Shown one piece after another: positions 35,583-43,907 of a stretch of 64,000 nucleotides of DNA. Below the pieces are notes generated by a model that was not told the DNA's origin, made no database searches, and saw nothing but the letters and a program-made list of their open reading frames with translations. This DNA comes from Mucilaginibacter sp. cycad4. GTDB taxonomy: Bacteria > Bacteroidota > Bacteroidia > Sphingobacteriales > Sphingobacteriaceae. The DNA lies in the NCBI RefSeq assembly GCF_034263275.1, contig NZ_CP139559.1, forward strand, positions 5,952,001-6,016,000, in the 5' to 3' direction. Each line of letters opens with the position of its first letter. Within the stretch, counting starts at the first letter, position 1. A program made the position numbers and the translations under genes.

Positions 35583-36591
35583 CGAATTCGATGTCATTAT
35601 AGCGGGTGGCGGTGTTGCTGGCGCCGCCACCGCGATCCGCTGCCGGCAGTCAGGGCTTCGTTGCCTGATGATCACCGGCAACCTTAACCCGCTCGATGTG
35701 CTTTTTCAAACAACCCCGTCCGAAAGTGTCCACCCAGGGGCCGAAACGCTTCTGAACGCCTTAGGCGCATTTAATCTTTTGGCCGCGTCCTGTCGCGGGA
35801 GGTATGACGGGATCGCGACAGGAAATTCTGTAAATTTTCTGGGCTCCGACGCTCACGGGAAGTGGCAGGGCTATCATCTCGACAAGCCCTTATTTGTAAA
35901 GGGTCTCATCGCCGCAGCGCTGTTGTCAGGAACCGAAACTCTTTCCAATGAAAAGATAACCAGCCTGGCTTTAGGAAACGGTGGCCGGATGGTCGTAAAA
36001 GTATCGGCCGGTATTACCTATCAGGCCCGATACCTAATCGATGCCAGTGGGCATAGTCAGATCGCCGGAAAAATACTGAACCTCAAAAAAAGTTTTTATT
36101 CTCCCGTTCTATACTGCTGGACAGGGCTAACAAGCGGTATCAGTGATGATGTATTTTCACAACTGCATACCTCGTTCGATATGACCCGGCATGGTTGGCA
36201 ATGGCTAGCGCCAGAGGATCACCAGTATTGTACATGGACTACGGTCTCGACCTTACGTAATGCGCATAGGCCGATATCGCCCGTGGCAGGAAACTCTTTC
36301 CAATCCGTACACCGGAATATGCGCTGGCGCCTTTACGATAAATTGGCCTATGAAGGCATCATACTTTGCGGGGATGCCGCCGGCATCCTTGACCCAGCCT
36401 CTGGCCAGGGGCTCTTGATGGCCTTGATGTCCGGTATACAGGCAGCGGAATGCGTAAAACTGGCATTTTATTCCGGTCGCCAGACAGCCAGCATCGCTAA
36501 GGACTACACAGACTGGTTTAAGGGATTTTATCTTAAAAAAATGGAACTGCTTCGGTCATATTATGTACATAACGGGATATTTGATGACTAA
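35569..36591 (+). CDS. FAD-dependent oxidoreductase, LodB-like
   Basis: Flavoprotein of the halogenase/geranylgeranyl-reductase fold. It begins with the FAD-binding dinucleotide loop DVIIAGGGVAGAATAI, and later has the second FAD block IILCGDAAGILDPASGQGLLMALMSG. 341 residues from ATG 35569; an earlier in-frame start overlaps the previous gene deeply and is not preferred. It overlaps the oxidase-like gene by 14 bp, so co-translation is likely. LodB-type partners install the tryptophylquinone cofactor in the cytoplasm, which would agree with Tat export of the folded product. That functional link is inference from gene order. Confidence 0.72.
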   Translation: MVKDNEFDVIIAGGGVAGAATAIRCRQSGLRCLMITGNLNPLDVLFQTTPSESVHPGAETLLNALGAFNLLAASCRGRYDGIATGNSVNFLGSDAHGKWQGYHLDKPLFVKGLIAAALLSGTETLSNEKITSLALGNGGRMVVKVSAGITYQARYLIDASGHSQIAGKILNLKKSFYSPVLYCWTGLTSGISDDVFSQLHTSFDMTRHGWQWLAPEDHQYCTWTTVSTLRNAHRPISPVAGNSFQSVHRNMRWRLYDKLAYEGIILCGDAAGILDPASGQGLLMALMSGIQAAECVKLAFYSGRQTASIAKDYTDWFKGFYLKKMELLRSYYVHNGIFDD

Positions 36592-36706
36592 AAAACATGA
36601 GACCTTGTCTTTTATTTTAACTTTTTTTGCGTACGAATTAAGAAGGCCTCCCACCTTCATCGGGATAAAAGAGGACTATTTGACGTTATTAAACTAGCTA
36701 CTGACA

Positions 36707-38158
36707 TTATTCAATGATGAGATCCTTCGAACGCGATACCAATTTTTGATAAGGATGCGCAAGAAACAATTCAAGGTAATCGACGCCGTCCACCTTAAAG
36801 CCGCTGCCATGGCCTTCATTATGTCGGATCAAGAGCTGGCTGTTGGGTATTGTACGTTTGATCAGCCGGTTATAGAAAAGACTGCAGCCGGGGTCTGAAT
36901 CGCCGCCGACAATAATTGCCGGAACAGAAGACGCGACCGGGATCTTCACGCTGACCGGTTCGGATTTGACCTTCCAGCAACTGCATATTGCAGGATTTAC
37001 ATTATTATAACGATAATCGGCCAACCAAGGTAATATGCGGTTTTGCTGTTGTTTTACGCGCCCATCAGCAAATTGAACCTGTTCTGAACAAAACACGGAG
37101 TAACGCATGCCCCTGGCGACAGCACTATTGCCGGCAAAATACCCATCCAGCAGTTCACGGATGTAAGATGCATGCTTCCCGGCCATGATATCGACCATCG
37201 CTTTTGGCGCACCACGCGCATCGCCGCCGCTAAGCATATCATCGATCACCGTCAGCAGGTCGCTTTTATCATAAGTAACCGGGATACTATCCCTGCTTCC
37301 TTTTTCTAAGTAATTTATGGTGAACTTTTTGCCGCTGATGTCTGAGAAGTATTTATGGAAACGTTCTTTTAAGTTTAAATAGGCCCGGTTTGCAGAATCT
37401 GCCCGGCAGTTGGCAAACACCTGTTCCAATGCCTCATTAAAGTTGACGAGCGCGTGCTCCTCGTAATTGACAAAACCTGGCAGCGGGGATCTCAAGATCA
37501 ATGTCCTGACGGCTTCAGGATGATTCCTGGCGACCGTCAGCATTAGCCCGCCGCTGTAAGATAAACCGATCAGGTTTAACGAGTCGAGGCCTAAAGCCTG
37601 CCGCAGGTCATTGATGTCTTCGGCACATTCCAACGTGTTATAACAGGAAAGATCAATGCCGGCCTTAGTGAAGCGCCCGCGGGCAGTTTTTGCCGCCAAA
37701 TTGACAAGGCTATCTTTGTTCAAACCCTTGCGGTAACTCTGCCGAATTGCGTCGTCAATCTCGGGACTTACCAAGCTCGGAAATGAATTTTTGGTACCAC
37801 GCTGGTCGAACATGATTGTCCCACCGAATTTTAGGTAGCCAAATTCATAGCCGATGCTATCGATACCGGCTATCGTACTATAACCGGGTCCGCCGACGCT
37901 ATACAAGGAAATGTTTTTTTTTGGATCCTGGCCAGGTCTTCGGATGAATATGAAAGGCATTTTGATCTTTTTGCCCTGTGGTTTCTCCCGGTTCTCGGGA
38001 ACAATTAGGTATCCAGATTTGATAATCAGCCGCGGATCAGCGGGAAAGAACTTTTTCCATTCAATGGCCGGTTTATAGCTTTGCGCGAAGGAATTAACAT
38101 AGTTCCCTGCCAGCATAAAAAACAGCAGGAGAAGAAGTGTTGTTCTGGTCTTATTCAT
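36707..38158 (-). CDS. secreted alpha/beta hydrolase, tripeptidyl-aminopeptidase-like (S33)
   Basis: 483 residues with a signal peptide ending at NSFAQ. After a proline-rich lead-in (YLIVPENREKPQGKKIKMPFIFIRR) comes the hydrolase fold: LYSVGGPGYS (oxyanion loop), MFDQRGTKNS, the nucleophile elbow GLSYSGG, an Asp in VGGDSDPGC and a His in RHNEGHGSG. This matches Streptomyces-type tripeptidyl aminopeptidase/proline iminopeptidase relatives. It converges with the LodB-like gene and is followed on the same strand (upstream in space) by an AraC gene. Confidence 0.82.
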   Translation of the reverse strand: MNKTRTTLLLLLFFMLAGNYVNSFAQSYKPAIEWKKFFPADPRLIIKSGYLIVPENREKPQGKKIKMPFIFIRRPGQDPKKNISLYSVGGPGYSTIAGIDSIGYEFGYLKFGGTIMFDQRGTKNSFPSLVSPEIDDAIRQSYRKGLNKDSLVNLAAKTARGRFTKAGIDLSCYNTLECAEDINDLRQALGLDSLNLIGLSYSGGLMLTVARNHPEAVRTLILRSPLPGFVNYEEHALVNFNEALEQVFANCRADSANRAYLNLKERFHKYFSDISGKKFTINYLEKGSRDSIPVTYDKSDLLTVIDDMLSGGDARGAPKAMVDIMAGKHASYIRELLDGYFAGNSAVARGMRYSVFCSEQVQFADGRVKQQQNRILPWLADYRYNNVNPAICSCWKVKSEPVSVKIPVASSVPAIIVGGDSDPGCSLFYNRLIKRTIPNSQLLIRHNEGHGSGFKVDGVDYLELFLAHPYQKLVSRSKDLIIE

Positions 38159-38212
38159 ATATACAAAGTACCGTACCAGGTGAAAATAAAAAAAGGTAAA
38201 AAACGGACAATT

Positions 38213-39067
38213 TCATAAACGGTGTTCCGATATTTTTTGACCGGTAAACCGAAAGACATCTTTATAAAAATGGCTGTGATCAAAATAGCCATACTGGTAG
38301 GGATTGAACTGCGTGTTGTCCTGCACATAACCGGCCAATGCGGTGCGCGAACGAAGCATGGAAAAGTAGGCCTTCGGCGAGACGCCGATCGTCTGTTTAA
38401 AATATCGGCTGATCGTTTTTGAAGTAACGAAACTTTTTTCGGCTACTGTAGATACGCTAAGTTGCATGGCGCCGCTATTGTATTCGCCTATCGCACTGCG
38501 AACAAGCTTCAGGTAATGGTCCTTTTGTTTGTGTGATCTGCCCAGGCCCAAAAGGTAATTATCCATCAAAGCGCACCTTTGACGGAAATCACCTGCTAAT
38601 TTCAGGTTGTTCAGGAATTCAAAGGGCAATACCTGGCTGAGATCGATCACCTGGTCGGCAAGCAGAGATTGCCGGATGTGAAATAATCCTTCCATTCCAC
38701 CAGGATGGAATTTCACGATGTAAATATGATCTGCGGGGTGATTGAACCGTTCAACAATTGAATTGCGCAGGATCAGGACATCTTTTTGCTGCGCAATTCC
38801 GTGAGAGCGCGTACCGACCAGCATTTGGTAGGGTTCGCCAAGATTAATGTAAAAGGTTGGTGTCCAACTCGGGAACATCCTGATCGTATAACTTCGCCCG
38901 TCCAAATACAGCCTGGTTTTTTCCTTGCAAGTCTCTCCATAGAACTCAACGACGTCCGCCAACTCATCCGAAGGTCGGTCAAAATTGTACGTTTTACGAA
39001 TATCTTGAAAAATTTCGATCATATCACCAAGATAATTTTCTCCTATAAAGACGCCGTTTTCGCGCAA
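38213..39067 (-). CDS. AraC-family transcriptional regulator
   Basis: 284-residue AraC regulator. The C-terminal HTH block is STVAEKSFVTSKTISRYFKQTIGVSPKAYFSMLRSRTAL followed by the family second helix region YQYGYFDHSHFYKDVFRFTGQ (each part read separately). The N-terminal domain is AraC-like but not assignable. The gene ends 55 bp upstream of the secreted peptidase-like gene on the same strand, making that gene the most likely target. Inducer unknown. Confidence 0.88.
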   Translation of the reverse strand: MRENGVFIGENYLGDMIEIFQDIRKTYNFDRPSDELADVVEFYGETCKEKTRLYLDGRSYTIRMFPSWTPTFYINLGEPYQMLVGTRSHGIAQQKDVLILRNSIVERFNHPADHIYIVKFHPGGMEGLFHIRQSLLADQVIDLSQVLPFEFLNNLKLAGDFRQRCALMDNYLLGLGRSHKQKDHYLKLVRSAIGEYNSGAMQLSVSTVAEKSFVTSKTISRYFKQTIGVSPKAYFSMLRSRTALAGYVQDNTQFNPYQYGYFDHSHFYKDVFRFTGQKISEHRL

Positions 39068-39514
39068 TCGTTACAACAACATCAATTATAGCATCCGAAA
39101 AATAAGCTAGGAATTTAATTGATATTAGTTTTTCAAATTCTATATCCACCATGCCAACCGACTTATAGTTATCGAAATTTACTGTATCCATAAAATTTAA
39201 GTTGTAATTTCATTGGCCTGAGCTTTTATCGTAATCCTTTTCGTTGGCGACAGTTGGCTAAACTGCTATCAAGGCAGCATGTCCAAGCCCGCCAAAAGTT
39301 TGCGTAATGAGTAAATCTTATAAATTTCAAGATGCAAATCGGTTTCTGAATTGACTGGATCTTTCCAATCCTAGTAGACATATTTGATCATAAACTGGCC
39401 GGAGTTCGAATCAATGACAGATCACGGAATTTATACGAGTTAGAGAAGTTTTCTCGATCCCTTGACGGGAGTCGAACCTATGACCTTTTGTTGTACCTAT
39501 ATCGATTAGTTAAT
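39068..39514. other. intergenic region with tRNA-like fragment
   Basis: About 450 bp, no protein gene. It contains a minus-strand tRNA 3'-end-like piece (39468-39490), inverted relative to the one at 40985-41020 on the other side of the integrase gene. No hairpin terminator was recognised. Confidence 0.5.
39468..39490 (-). repeat. att-like tRNA T-arm fragment (left, inverted)
   Basis: On the minus strand it reads CAAAAGGTCATAGG then TTCGACTCC, matching the right-hand copy (40985-41007) at 21 of 23 positions. The T-stem beyond this is degenerate, so it is a fragment rather than a functional tRNA gene. Confidence 0.45.
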
Positions 39515-40816
39515 TTATTTCAATGCATTATTAATTGCGTTTGTAATTACACTATCTTCAAGATCAGCCAGATAAATGCGCGTATCCGCTTGGGTTTCAT
39601 GCCCCATTGCTTCCTGAATAATTTTGATGTCAACATTGGCTTCATTCAAATGGCTTGCAAATCCGTGTCGTAGGGCGTTTGATGTAAACTGTTTATGCCA
39701 CCCAACGGCCTCTGCCATAGCTTTTGAATCTTCATTAAAATCTTTAAGTGCAGAGTCTATGCGCACGTCTATTTTCTTCGCTGTATTATGCTCTTGCATG
39801 ATAAATGGGAATATATAGCCGGCATCTGATTGTTCAGGAAACGTCTCAAATATCTTAATGACTTTTACAGCGCCAGGATGCAACTCAAAATCGTAATTCC
39901 TTTTATTTTTTGAACGCTTATACACAATACCATCATTGACAAAATTCTCTCGTTTAAGCTTAAGCATATCGTTGAAATTCATGCCCCTGGCATAATACAT
40001 AAACTGCATTAACAGATGCGACCGATATATTCTGGTCTCTCTTGCGGGCTTAAGTTTCAAGATCCTTTCCCAGTAATCGGATTTAATAGAACGCTTCTTT
40101 GTTCTGATCCGCTTATAGGCTTTAAATTTGATATACTTTTTGGGGTGATGATCTTTTGTGCACAAGCCGTCTGCAAGAGCCAAATTCCAAACCCTGTAAT
40201 AGGTGCGTAAATAATGGCTCATTGTAGACTCCGAAGTTCCTGAAATTTGCTTTTCGTAAGCCTCATGATCCGCTTTAGTAAAAGCAAGAAACAATTTATC
40301 CTTGTCCTTCAATAGTTTTTTTAGAGTCAGCTTAAGATTGTAAAATACGTTTGAATATCCTGGGTTATCCATCGAGTCGTAATAATCAATAATGGATTGG
40401 ACATAAGCCATAATCTTATTCGGTTTTTCAGGAGCGTCCGATAACTTTACATGGTTTGTAAGATTAGCCTTAATCTCTATGTGAGTAATTGGGCGGTTGG
40501 CCTTTTCAGCAGTTTTTATTTCATAATCAATATCGGCGATTATCTTTTTTATCCGTGAGGCTAACTCAAGATATTTAGGGTGAGAGCTTTTAGGCATCCC
40601 GTGTTTCTTGTCCCAGTTTTCAAGATTAGTACTGTAACCGGTGGAAATGTATTTCGGTGTGCGATTTTGCCACATTCTAATCCGAACCTCATGTTCTCCG
40701 ATTGTGTAATTTTTGTCTGTTTCTAATATTGTTCTATAAGTCCAAACTATAGGTGTTACTACGATGTCCATTATATTTTTTTTATCGTATTTTTTTGCAT
40801 GCAAGTATGTATGCAA
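39515..40816 (-). CDS. tyrosine recombinase/integrase (Bacteroidota arm-binding type)
   Basis: 433-residue site-specific recombinase. An N-terminal arm-DNA-binding part (VRIRMWQNRTPKYISTGYS) is followed by a SAM-like core-binding domain and the catalytic domain. Visible catalytic elements are Arg in YYARGMNFNDMLKLK, RHGFASHL (the first His of the H-x-x-R box appears replaced by Ser in FTSNALRHG), MGHETQ and the nucleophile Tyr in TRIYLADLED. This is the integrase type of Bacteroidota mobilisable islands. tRNA-like fragments flank it on both sides in inverted orientation, and a relic of a related recombinase lies at 42703-42768. Confidence 0.9.
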   Translation of the reverse strand: MHTYLHAKKYDKKNIMDIVVTPIVWTYRTILETDKNYTIGEHEVRIRMWQNRTPKYISTGYSTNLENWDKKHGMPKSSHPKYLELASRIKKIIADIDYEIKTAEKANRPITHIEIKANLTNHVKLSDAPEKPNKIMAYVQSIIDYYDSMDNPGYSNVFYNLKLTLKKLLKDKDKLFLAFTKADHEAYEKQISGTSESTMSHYLRTYYRVWNLALADGLCTKDHHPKKYIKFKAYKRIRTKKRSIKSDYWERILKLKPARETRIYRSHLLMQFMYYARGMNFNDMLKLKRENFVNDGIVYKRSKNKRNYDFELHPGAVKVIKIFETFPEQSDAGYIFPFIMQEHNTAKKIDVRIDSALKDFNEDSKAMAEAVGWHKQFTSNALRHGFASHLNEANVDIKIIQEAMGHETQADTRIYLADLEDSVITNAINNALK

Positions 40817-40984
40817 GAGCTCTGTCTACAAACCGTTGTGATGAAGCTCTGATAAAGCAAAAGTAGAGAAAGATAAGTTTAAATGCCAAATATTTTAGTA
40901 AATAAATTAAATTAAATTATTGATAATTAGCTATTTATACGCTATGTGCAACTATTTTATTTTTGCTAATTTTCGTATGGCATG

Positions 40985-41020
40985 CAAGAGGTCATCGGTT
41001 CGACTCCGATATTCTCCACT
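40985..41020 (+). repeat. tRNA 3'-end fragment (probable attachment site)
   Basis: AGGTC (variable loop), T-arm ATCGG-TTCGACT-CCGAT with a perfect 5-bp stem, then ATTCTCC-A as acceptor strand and discriminator. No D-arm or anticodon arm precedes it, so only the 3' part of a tRNA (possibly tRNA-Ala-like, from memory) is present. This is what remains at the distal end of an island integrated into a tRNA gene; if so, the island lies to the left. Confidence 0.6.
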
Positions 41021-41027
41021 GATAATC

Positions 41028-41056
41028 AAGAGGCTGTCTCAAAAGGGCAGCCTCTT
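41028..41056 (+). terminator. hairpin terminator after tRNA fragment
   Basis: AAGAGGCTG (41028-41036) pairs with CAGCCTCTT (41048-41056), followed by a T-run. It looks like the terminator of the tRNA transcription unit that was displaced together with the tRNA 3' end. Confidence 0.7.
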
Positions 41057-41298
41057 TTTGTTTATGTTTAGAGTAAAGATATTCGATTTGATCTTTTGGA
41101 TATTATACTCAAATTTTCAGATAGGTAAACAATGGTTTAAGCAGCCCTTTTGGCAAGGTTATGTGCTAATGCGATCAATCCAATCTTACGTTTCAATTAA
41201 GCGGCGTAAGAGTTTGTCTCAAACCAGATCATGTGTTTTGTCGGCTAAGCCTAAGTTTTTCGATTAAAGTTTTGTTATGCGCAGGTGTTTATGTTTTA

Positions 41299-41368
41299 CT
41301 TATGCGGAAAACAAACCAGTTATATTCCGCAAAATTGCGGAGAAAAATAAATATATTTACCGCATAAG
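41299..41368 (+). promoter_or_regulatory. fic promoter region with repeated GCGG inverted elements
   Basis: CTTATGCGG (41299-41307) is mirrored by CCGCATAAG (41360-41368), and between them stands a perfect palindrome CCGCAA-AA-TTGCGG (41327-41340). The last element ends 9 bp before the Fic start. Since Fic has a C-terminal winged helix, autoregulation is a reasonable guess. Confidence 0.5.
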
Positions 41369-41377
41369 CACTAAGAT

Positions 41378-42475
41378 ATGTATATACATCAATTAAAGGG
41401 TTGGCCATCTTTTACATGGGACACTGAAGCTATACTTATCCGTTTAGGCGAAGTAAGGCATCGGCAGGGGCATATTTTAGGTTTGATGAGTTCGGCTGGC
41501 TTTAAATTGAAGGAAAATGCATTATTAGATACGCTGACATTAGATGTTACTAAATCCAGTGAGATAGAAGGGGAAAAATTGGATAGTGACCAGGTGAGAT
41601 CTTCTATAGCCCGAAGGTTAGGTATCGAAATAGCAGGTGCTGTGTCTGCCGATCGTAACGTGGAGGGAGTAGTAGAAATGATGCTGGATGCGACTCAGAA
41701 ATATACCGATGTCCTGACAGCAGATCGCTTATTTGATTGGCATGCAGCGTTATTCCCAACCGGAAGAAGTGGTATGCACAAGATTACAGTTGCGGCCTGG
41801 CGCACCCCGGAGGCTGGACCTATGCAGGTTGTTTCGGGAGCTATGGGCAAGGAAAAAATACATTTTGAAGCTTCGGAAGCAGAGCGGCTATCTGGAGAAA
41901 TGGAGATTTTTTTAAATTGGCTCAACGCAGAGTCTAATACTGATGCCGTGTTGGAAGCTGCCATAGCGCATTTATGGTTTGTAACCATACATCCATTTGA
42001 CGACGGCAATGGCCGTATTGCCAGGGCTATTACCGATATGCTGCTCGCACGTGCGGATGGGACATCACAACGGTTTTATAGTATGTCAGCTCAGATCATG
42101 AAGGAAAAAGCAGCTTATTACCATATACTTGAATCAACGCAAAAGGGTAGCCTGGATATTACTCCCTGGCTGAAGTGGTTTTTAGATTGTCTGTATTATG
42201 CGATGGACCATACAGAGGAAACATTATCTGCCGTAGCGAAAAGAACCCGGTTTTGGGATAAGCATAGGGAAACTATATTAAATAGTCGCCAACAGCAGAT
42301 GGTCACTGCCTTATTGGATGAGTTTTATGGAAAGCTAACCAGTACTAAATGGGCTAAGATGACAAAGAGTTCCCCCGACACTGCATTAAGGGATATTCAG
42401 GATCTGATCGAGAAAGGGATATTAGAAAAAGAAACAGGTGGTGGTCGAAATACGGCTTACAGTATCATTGCCTGA
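41378..42475 (+). CDS. Fic-family AMP-transferase with C-terminal winged helix
   Basis: 365-residue Fic protein (DUF4172-Fic type). The complete catalytic motif HPFDDGNGRIAR starts at His205, so NMP transfer is possible. An inhibitory helix motif of the (S/T)xxxE(G/N) kind is visible near the N-terminus (SSEIEGE), as in self-inhibited class II Fic proteins. The C-terminal ~60 residues (TKWAKMTKSSPDTALRDIQDLIEKGILEKETGGG, read in parts) form a winged-helix DNA-binding domain, fitting autoregulation through the GCGG elements upstream. Targets are unknown; roles in toxin-antitoxin or host-independent regulation are both possible. Confidence 0.88.
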   Translation: MYIHQLKGWPSFTWDTEAILIRLGEVRHRQGHILGLMSSAGFKLKENALLDTLTLDVTKSSEIEGEKLDSDQVRSSIARRLGIEIAGAVSADRNVEGVVEMMLDATQKYTDVLTADRLFDWHAALFPTGRSGMHKITVAAWRTPEAGPMQVVSGAMGKEKIHFEASEAERLSGEMEIFLNWLNAESNTDAVLEAAIAHLWFVTIHPFDDGNGRIARAITDMLLARADGTSQRFYSMSAQIMKEKAAYYHILESTQKGSLDITPWLKWFLDCLYYAMDHTEETLSAVAKRTRFWDKHRETILNSRQQQMVTALLDEFYGKLTSTKWAKMTKSSPDTALRDIQDLIEKGILEKETGGGRNTAYSIIA

Positions 42476-42502
42476 TACTACTTATCGTAACACCGATAAA
42501 TT

Positions 42503-42691
42503 ATGATCGATGCTCAACTGAATTTATATAAATCCTTATTTAAAGGTAGAGCAGATGTATTTGCGCTAAGGTGGGAAAAGAATGGAAAGGGCAGTTATAT
42601 GCCGGCGTACAATTTTGACCCGCACCGGTATAGGCTGCATAAGATCAAAGGCGGGACCTTTCAAAATTTTAGCGAAACATCCTTTCAGTAA
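42503..42691 (+). pseudogene. truncated TOTE-type archaeo-eukaryotic primase
   Basis: 62 codons that match the N-terminus of TOTE conflict-system primase-helicases: LYKSLFKGRADVFALRWEK, then YMPAYNFDPHRYRLHKIKGG and GTFQNFSETSFQ. The full proteins run to many hundreds of residues, so this is only the first part, ending at a stop just before the relic of a recombinase gene. Probably a degraded leftover of a defence or conflict gene lost in a recombination event. Confidence 0.55.
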
Positions 42692-42702
42692 TTAGCGGTA
42701 CA

Positions 42703-42768
42703 TCCTGTGTCTTTTGCAAGCTTTAGTTTCATGATCCGTTCCCAATAGTCCAATTTAATCGAGCGTTT
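42703..42768 (-). pseudogene. relic of a second tyrosine recombinase
   Basis: Read on the minus strand, 42712-42768 gives KRSIKLDYWERIMKLKLAK, against KRSIKSDYWERILKLKPAR in the integrase at 39515-40816 (15 of 19 identical), and similarity continues weakly to 42703. Nothing upstream or downstream extends the match, so it is a short remnant of a related integrase. Confidence 0.6.
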
Positions 42769-42809
42769 AGCAGGTTAAATTTCATAAGTTGTGGCTTTTA
42801 AACAATTAA

Positions 42810-43907
42810 TTAATAGTCATAAATATGCTCTATCGTCACCTGTTTTAGTTTTAGTGTGCTTACCAGCGAGCATAGGTTTCCCACCGTTGTGACTAAAGCA
42901 ATCCTGTTTAAACCAGGTTTGGTAAAGATCGGCTGACTAAATAATACTTTATAATTCCCGATCACATTTAAAGATTTATCGGTTAAAATGGTAAGCATAA
43001 TAGCACTTTTATTTCCGGCAATCTCAGTAAAACTAACACCGTTTTTTGCCAGCTTATTAACCGCTGTATTAAATTCAGCGTAACGGGGTAAATTAGCCAG
43101 CACCGTACCGTTTGGCAATACTTTTACATTATGAAAAAATCCGGTGGTATCCAGCCCTGCGGGTAGCCTATCCATTACCACCGTTGTTTGCAACGAGGCT
43201 GTTTCATAAGCCGATTTGGTGCCGAGACCAATCAGCCAGCCATAGCTGCTTTTAACCAATAGCTCGGTGGTTAGATAATAGCGCCTTTCCAGTTTACGCA
43301 GTAAATGCGGACCGGAAATGGAAGTATTGCTCCACAACATTTTAAGCTGATGGTTAAAATCATACTCGTACCATGGCAGCGCCTCAATAAATTTCACATA
43401 GCTCTGTTCATAGCCGGCGTTAAACTTATCTTCGGCGGTCATTTCTTCATTGGGGCTGGTATCGGTGACCCGGCCGACAATGGTTTCGTAAAATGATTTG
43501 ATACCGTATTCAATTGTTGTACTGCCGGCTATTACCCATATCATCACATGATAGCCTGTATTGAAAGGGAAATTGCCTTTGATCTGATCATACACAACGC
43601 CATAACCACCCCACATTTGGTCAACATGCTTTAGGTATGGAAATGTGGTTGAAGTGTGCGTTTTAAAGTAATCCGCCTGCTCAGCCGGACTAAATACCAG
43701 GAACCATTCGGGGTAAGTCAGGAAAGTTTGATCGGGCGGGCGTATGTCCGCCTGTGGCGTTAACGTTTGGCTATTGGTTGTCAGCCAGGCTTTATCAACC
43801 AACAATCCCTTCCCGGCTGGCATAGTAGAAGGCTTACTATTTTTAACAGCAAACGTTATAATAGCCAGCAGCAGCGCAATTAATGTTAGTAACCGCAGCC
43901 TTCTCAT
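42810..43907 (-). CDS. membrane-anchored hypothetical protein of the FAD/methyltransferase operon
   Basis: 365 residues. One N-terminal membrane segment (LLTLIALLLAIITFAV) would place the rest outside the cytoplasmic membrane. The body contains repeated aromatic and tyrosine-rich stretches (TYPEWFLVFSPAEQADYF, ALPWYEYDFNHQLKMLW) and no domain I can name. Last gene of a three-gene operon: its start overlaps the methyltransferase stop by 4 bp. Function unknown; context suggests a partner in modification or transport of a lipid or other hydrophobic product. Confidence 0.65.
   Translation of the reverse strand: MRRLRLLTLIALLLAIITFAVKNSKPSTMPAGKGLLVDKAWLTTNSQTLTPQADIRPPDQTFLTYPEWFLVFSPAEQADYFKTHTSTTFPYLKHVDQMWGGYGVVYDQIKGNFPFNTGYHVMIWVIAGSTTIEYGIKSFYETIVGRVTDTSPNEEMTAEDKFNAGYEQSYVKFIEALPWYEYDFNHQLKMLWSNTSISGPHLLRKLERRYYLTTELLVKSSYGWLIGLGTKSAYETASLQTTVVMDRLPAGLDTTGFFHNVKVLPNGTVLANLPRYAEFNTAVNKLAKNGVSFTEIAGNKSAIMLTILTDKSLNVIGNYKVLFSQPIFTKPGLNRIALVTTVGNLCSLVSTLKLKQVTIEHIYDY

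Larger units (their letters stand above)
40817..41377. other. intergenic region with att fragment, terminator and Fic promoter
   Basis: 560 bp without a credible protein gene (an open frame from 40920 to 41267 crosses the tRNA fragment and hairpin and is rejected). It contains the + strand tRNA 3'-end piece (40985-41020), a hairpin terminator (41028-41056) and GCGG-type inverted elements before fic (41299-41368). Confidence 0.6.

Noticed and set aside
39468..39490. A complete tRNA gene on the minus strand
   Set aside because: No D-arm or anticodon arm and a poorly paired T-stem; only a fragment.
41028..41056. End of an insertion sequence (GAGGCTGTCTCAAAAGG-like)
   Set aside because: No transposase or matching inverted end nearby; the perfect stem with T-run fits a terminator.
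40920..41267. 115-codon open frame right of the integrase
   Set aside because: It runs through the tRNA 3'-end fragment and the hairpin terminator, so it cannot be a real gene.
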